Made by a program: the position numbers and the translations under genes
Shown here: positions 39,978 through 40,828 of the stretch, piece after piece
How the letters are laid out: every line of letters begins with the position of its first letter
How positions within the stretch are numbered: position 1 is the stretch's first letter
Notes under the pieces: model-generated
Told to the model about the DNA's origin: nothing
The model's input: only the letters and a program-made list of their open reading frames with translations
Database searches by the model: none
Origin: Treponema sp.
Lineage (GTDB): Bacteria > Spirochaetota > Spirochaetia > Treponematales > Treponemataceae
DNA length: 40,828 nt
Reading direction: 5' to 3'
Assembly: GCA_024402635.1 (NCBI GenBank)
Contig: JAKSTJ010000023.1
Coordinates: 1 to 40,828, forward strand

Positions 39978-40470
39978 GGTGAAGATTAACCATACGATAT
40001 TGAACTGAAGTTGTAGAAACCTCAAAATAAGCAGATAGCTTTAACAAGGAAGCATTAAATTCTTTTTCTTTTTTTATAAATTCTTCTTTAGGCATCAAAA
40101 AAGCAGCAGCAAATTTATTTGCAATTATTTCCATAGGTCCAGAACCATATCTGTAAAAAACTCGTTGTTCTTTATTAGGTAAATAATGAATAAAATAATG
40201 ACCTAATTCATGTGCAATAGTAAAATTATCTCGTAATGGAGAGGTATATGGAGGCAACTTAATTACAAACGAACCATCTTCATTTATGGTAAGACTTCCT
40301 CCATTTTCTTCATAACAAGAAGGATCTTTTACAGGTTCAATAATTCCACCTATCTTATTAACAAAAGAATATAAAAAAGAGGAGATGTTATCTGGTTTTC
40401 CCAATTCATTTTCTGCTAATTTTCGAATATTATTAGCGAATTCTTCAATATTAATAGCTCGATTTTCCAT
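39970..40470 (-). CDS. ImmA/IrrE-family metallopeptidase
   Basis: A 166-residue zinc peptidase. FTIAHELGHYFIHYL contains the HExxH site (His87, Glu88, His91), and PMEIIANKFAAAFLMP supplies the third ligand, as in ImmA/IrrE proteins. These cleave or destabilise a specific repressor or regulator in response to DNA damage or other signals. It lacks the XRE-type HTH domain fused in longer members and no repressor gene is adjacent. Its stop overlaps the start of the cyclase-like gene, so translation is coupled. A good promoter lies just upstream. Coupling to a cyclase suggests that the peptidase is either the effector or the switch of a signalling system; that is inference. Confidence 0.85.
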   Translation of the reverse strand: MENRAINIEEFANNIRKLAENELGKPDNISSFLYSFVNKIGGIIEPVKDPSCYEENGGSLTINEDGSFVIKLPPYTSPLRDNFTIAHELGHYFIHYLPNKEQRVFYRYGSGPMEIIANKFAAAFLMPKEEFIKKEKEFNASLLKLSAYFEVSTTSVQYRMVNLHHE

Positions 40471-40491
40471 AAATCTTAAATTACCATATAA

Positions 40492-40520
40492 ATTATAATT
40501 AACTTGAGAAAACTTTACAA
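40492..40520 (-). promoter_or_regulatory. Promoter of the ImmA-cyclase operon
   Basis: On the minus strand TTGTAA (40515-40520), a 17-base spacer and TATAAT (40492-40497), 21 bases before the ATG at 40470. Confidence 0.7.
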
Positions 40521-40586
40521 TTAAAAAGAATCATTTATATATACTTTTTGTATAAAAAGAAAGTTTATGCTTTATAAAATTTTGAA

Positions 40587-40823
40587 CTAAAAATTACTTC
40601 CGTTCCATCCCCAGTTGCTGGTTCCAAAATATGCTACATACACTGCATCACCTGGAATCCCCAACTGAGCATTCAGAATCTCGCAAACTTTTGCTGTCAT
40701 CTTATCGCTCTGGCCGGCATCGATATTTCCAAGGGCTTTTACTTCAACATAAGCACCTTTATCAAGTTTGTTTCCACCAAAATACAAATCCTGATTATGT
40801 GTAAGGCCACTAGTGGCCGTTGT
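40587..40823 (-). pseudogene. MIF-family tautomerase, 3' part (cut or broken)
   Basis: The last ~78 codons of a macrophage-migration-inhibitory-factor-like protein (tautomerase superfamily). THNQDLYFGGNKLDKGAYVEV, LGIPGDAVYVAYFG and the closing SNWGWNGSNF match bacterial MIF homologues, which tautomerise keto/enol acids from a catalytic N-terminal Pro. The family is ~115 residues long. The N-terminal third with the Pro lies beyond the window, and an in-frame TGA at about 40824-40826 interrupts the frame just before the edge. It is therefore either truncated or shifted in frame there. Confidence 0.65.
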
Positions 40824-40828
40824 TCAAT

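Noticed and set aside
39978..40025. 16-residue N-terminal extension of the cyclase-like protein
   Set aside because: It lies wholly inside the ImmA gene; ATG 39977 overlaps the stop codon in the usual coupled manner and the conserved domain begins there.
1..40828. CRISPR array
   Set aside because: The only regular tandem repeat (198-725) has three units of over 180 bases with conserved interiors, so there are no spacers, and no cas genes are present.

Overview
The window is AT-rich, compactly coded bacterial DNA. It most resembles a host-associated Treponema (gut or rumen spirochaete). The basis is the low GC, a DUF6273 surface-protein fragment, an SlyD-type isomerase with a Cys/Gly-rich tail, and GC-rich interspersed hairpin repeats between AT-rich genes. 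This assignment is an inference; no 16S rRNA or species marker is present.

Region 1 (1-7.9 kb) is ordinary chromosome with scars. It holds a tandem 183-186 bp hairpin repeat, a lysine-rich Cys-motif protein, a broken AGCS alanine/glycine symporter, a cluster of small palindromes, a DUF6273 gene fragment, a GH27 alpha-galactosidase, a Zn-ribbon protein, RidA, a NifU-C Fe-S carrier translationally adjacent to SlyD, a shikimate-kinase-like enzyme and a membrane protein.

Region 2 (7.93-20.45 kb) is an integrative mobilizable element (IME) inserted in the 3' half of an initiator tRNA-Met gene. A 43-bp direct repeat (attL 7932-7974, attR 20409-20451, one mismatch) bounds it. In order it carries a frameshifted tyrosine integrase, an Xis-like HTH protein behind a promoter with a built-in dyad operator, a small unknown protein, a ParB-like protein, a Phd/RelE-type toxin-antitoxin pair, a replication-initiator-like protein, a DnaB helicase, a MobV-type relaxase and an FRG-domain protein. 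On the other strand lies a cargo unit of a PTH2-like protein, a MazG-like pyrophosphohydrolase and a retron: an ncRNA with inverted a1/a2 repeats followed by an RT fused to a TOPRIM-like domain. Two covarying copies of one structured leader element sit before the integrase and before the replication gene. I do not recognise this element.

Region 3 (20.45-34.06 kb) is a defence island. It has a large SF1 helicase with a WYL-like N-terminus and a DUF2726-type nuclease C-terminus, paired with a small HTH protein; a cyclase-fold-like protein; and a tight cluster of m5C methyltransferase, double GHKL ATPase/histidine kinase, receiver protein, McrB-like GTPase, LlaJI/McrC-like nuclease and Vsr endonuclease. 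The last codons of vsr are read from the antisense strand of a degenerate tRNA-Ala copy.

Region 4 (34.06-38.85 kb) lies between that degenerate tRNA-Ala copy and an intact tRNA-Ala(GGC). It contains a NUDIX hydrolase, a UvrD/HelD-type helicase with an internal nuclease-like insert and Zn ribbons, and a convergent HNH endonuclease.

Region 5 (38.87-40.83 kb, minus strand) is a two-gene operon of an ImmA/IrrE metallopeptidase and a class III nucleotide-cyclase-like protein (Pycsar-like), overlapping by 8 nt and immediately upstream of the tRNA-Ala. After it comes the 3' part of a MIF-family tautomerase gene.

Overall, two tRNA genes have acted as integration hotspots that accumulated anti-phage cargo. 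The best candidates for new biology are the covarying IME leader element, the ImmA/cyclase pair, and the methylase-GHKL-receiver-McrBC-Vsr cluster.
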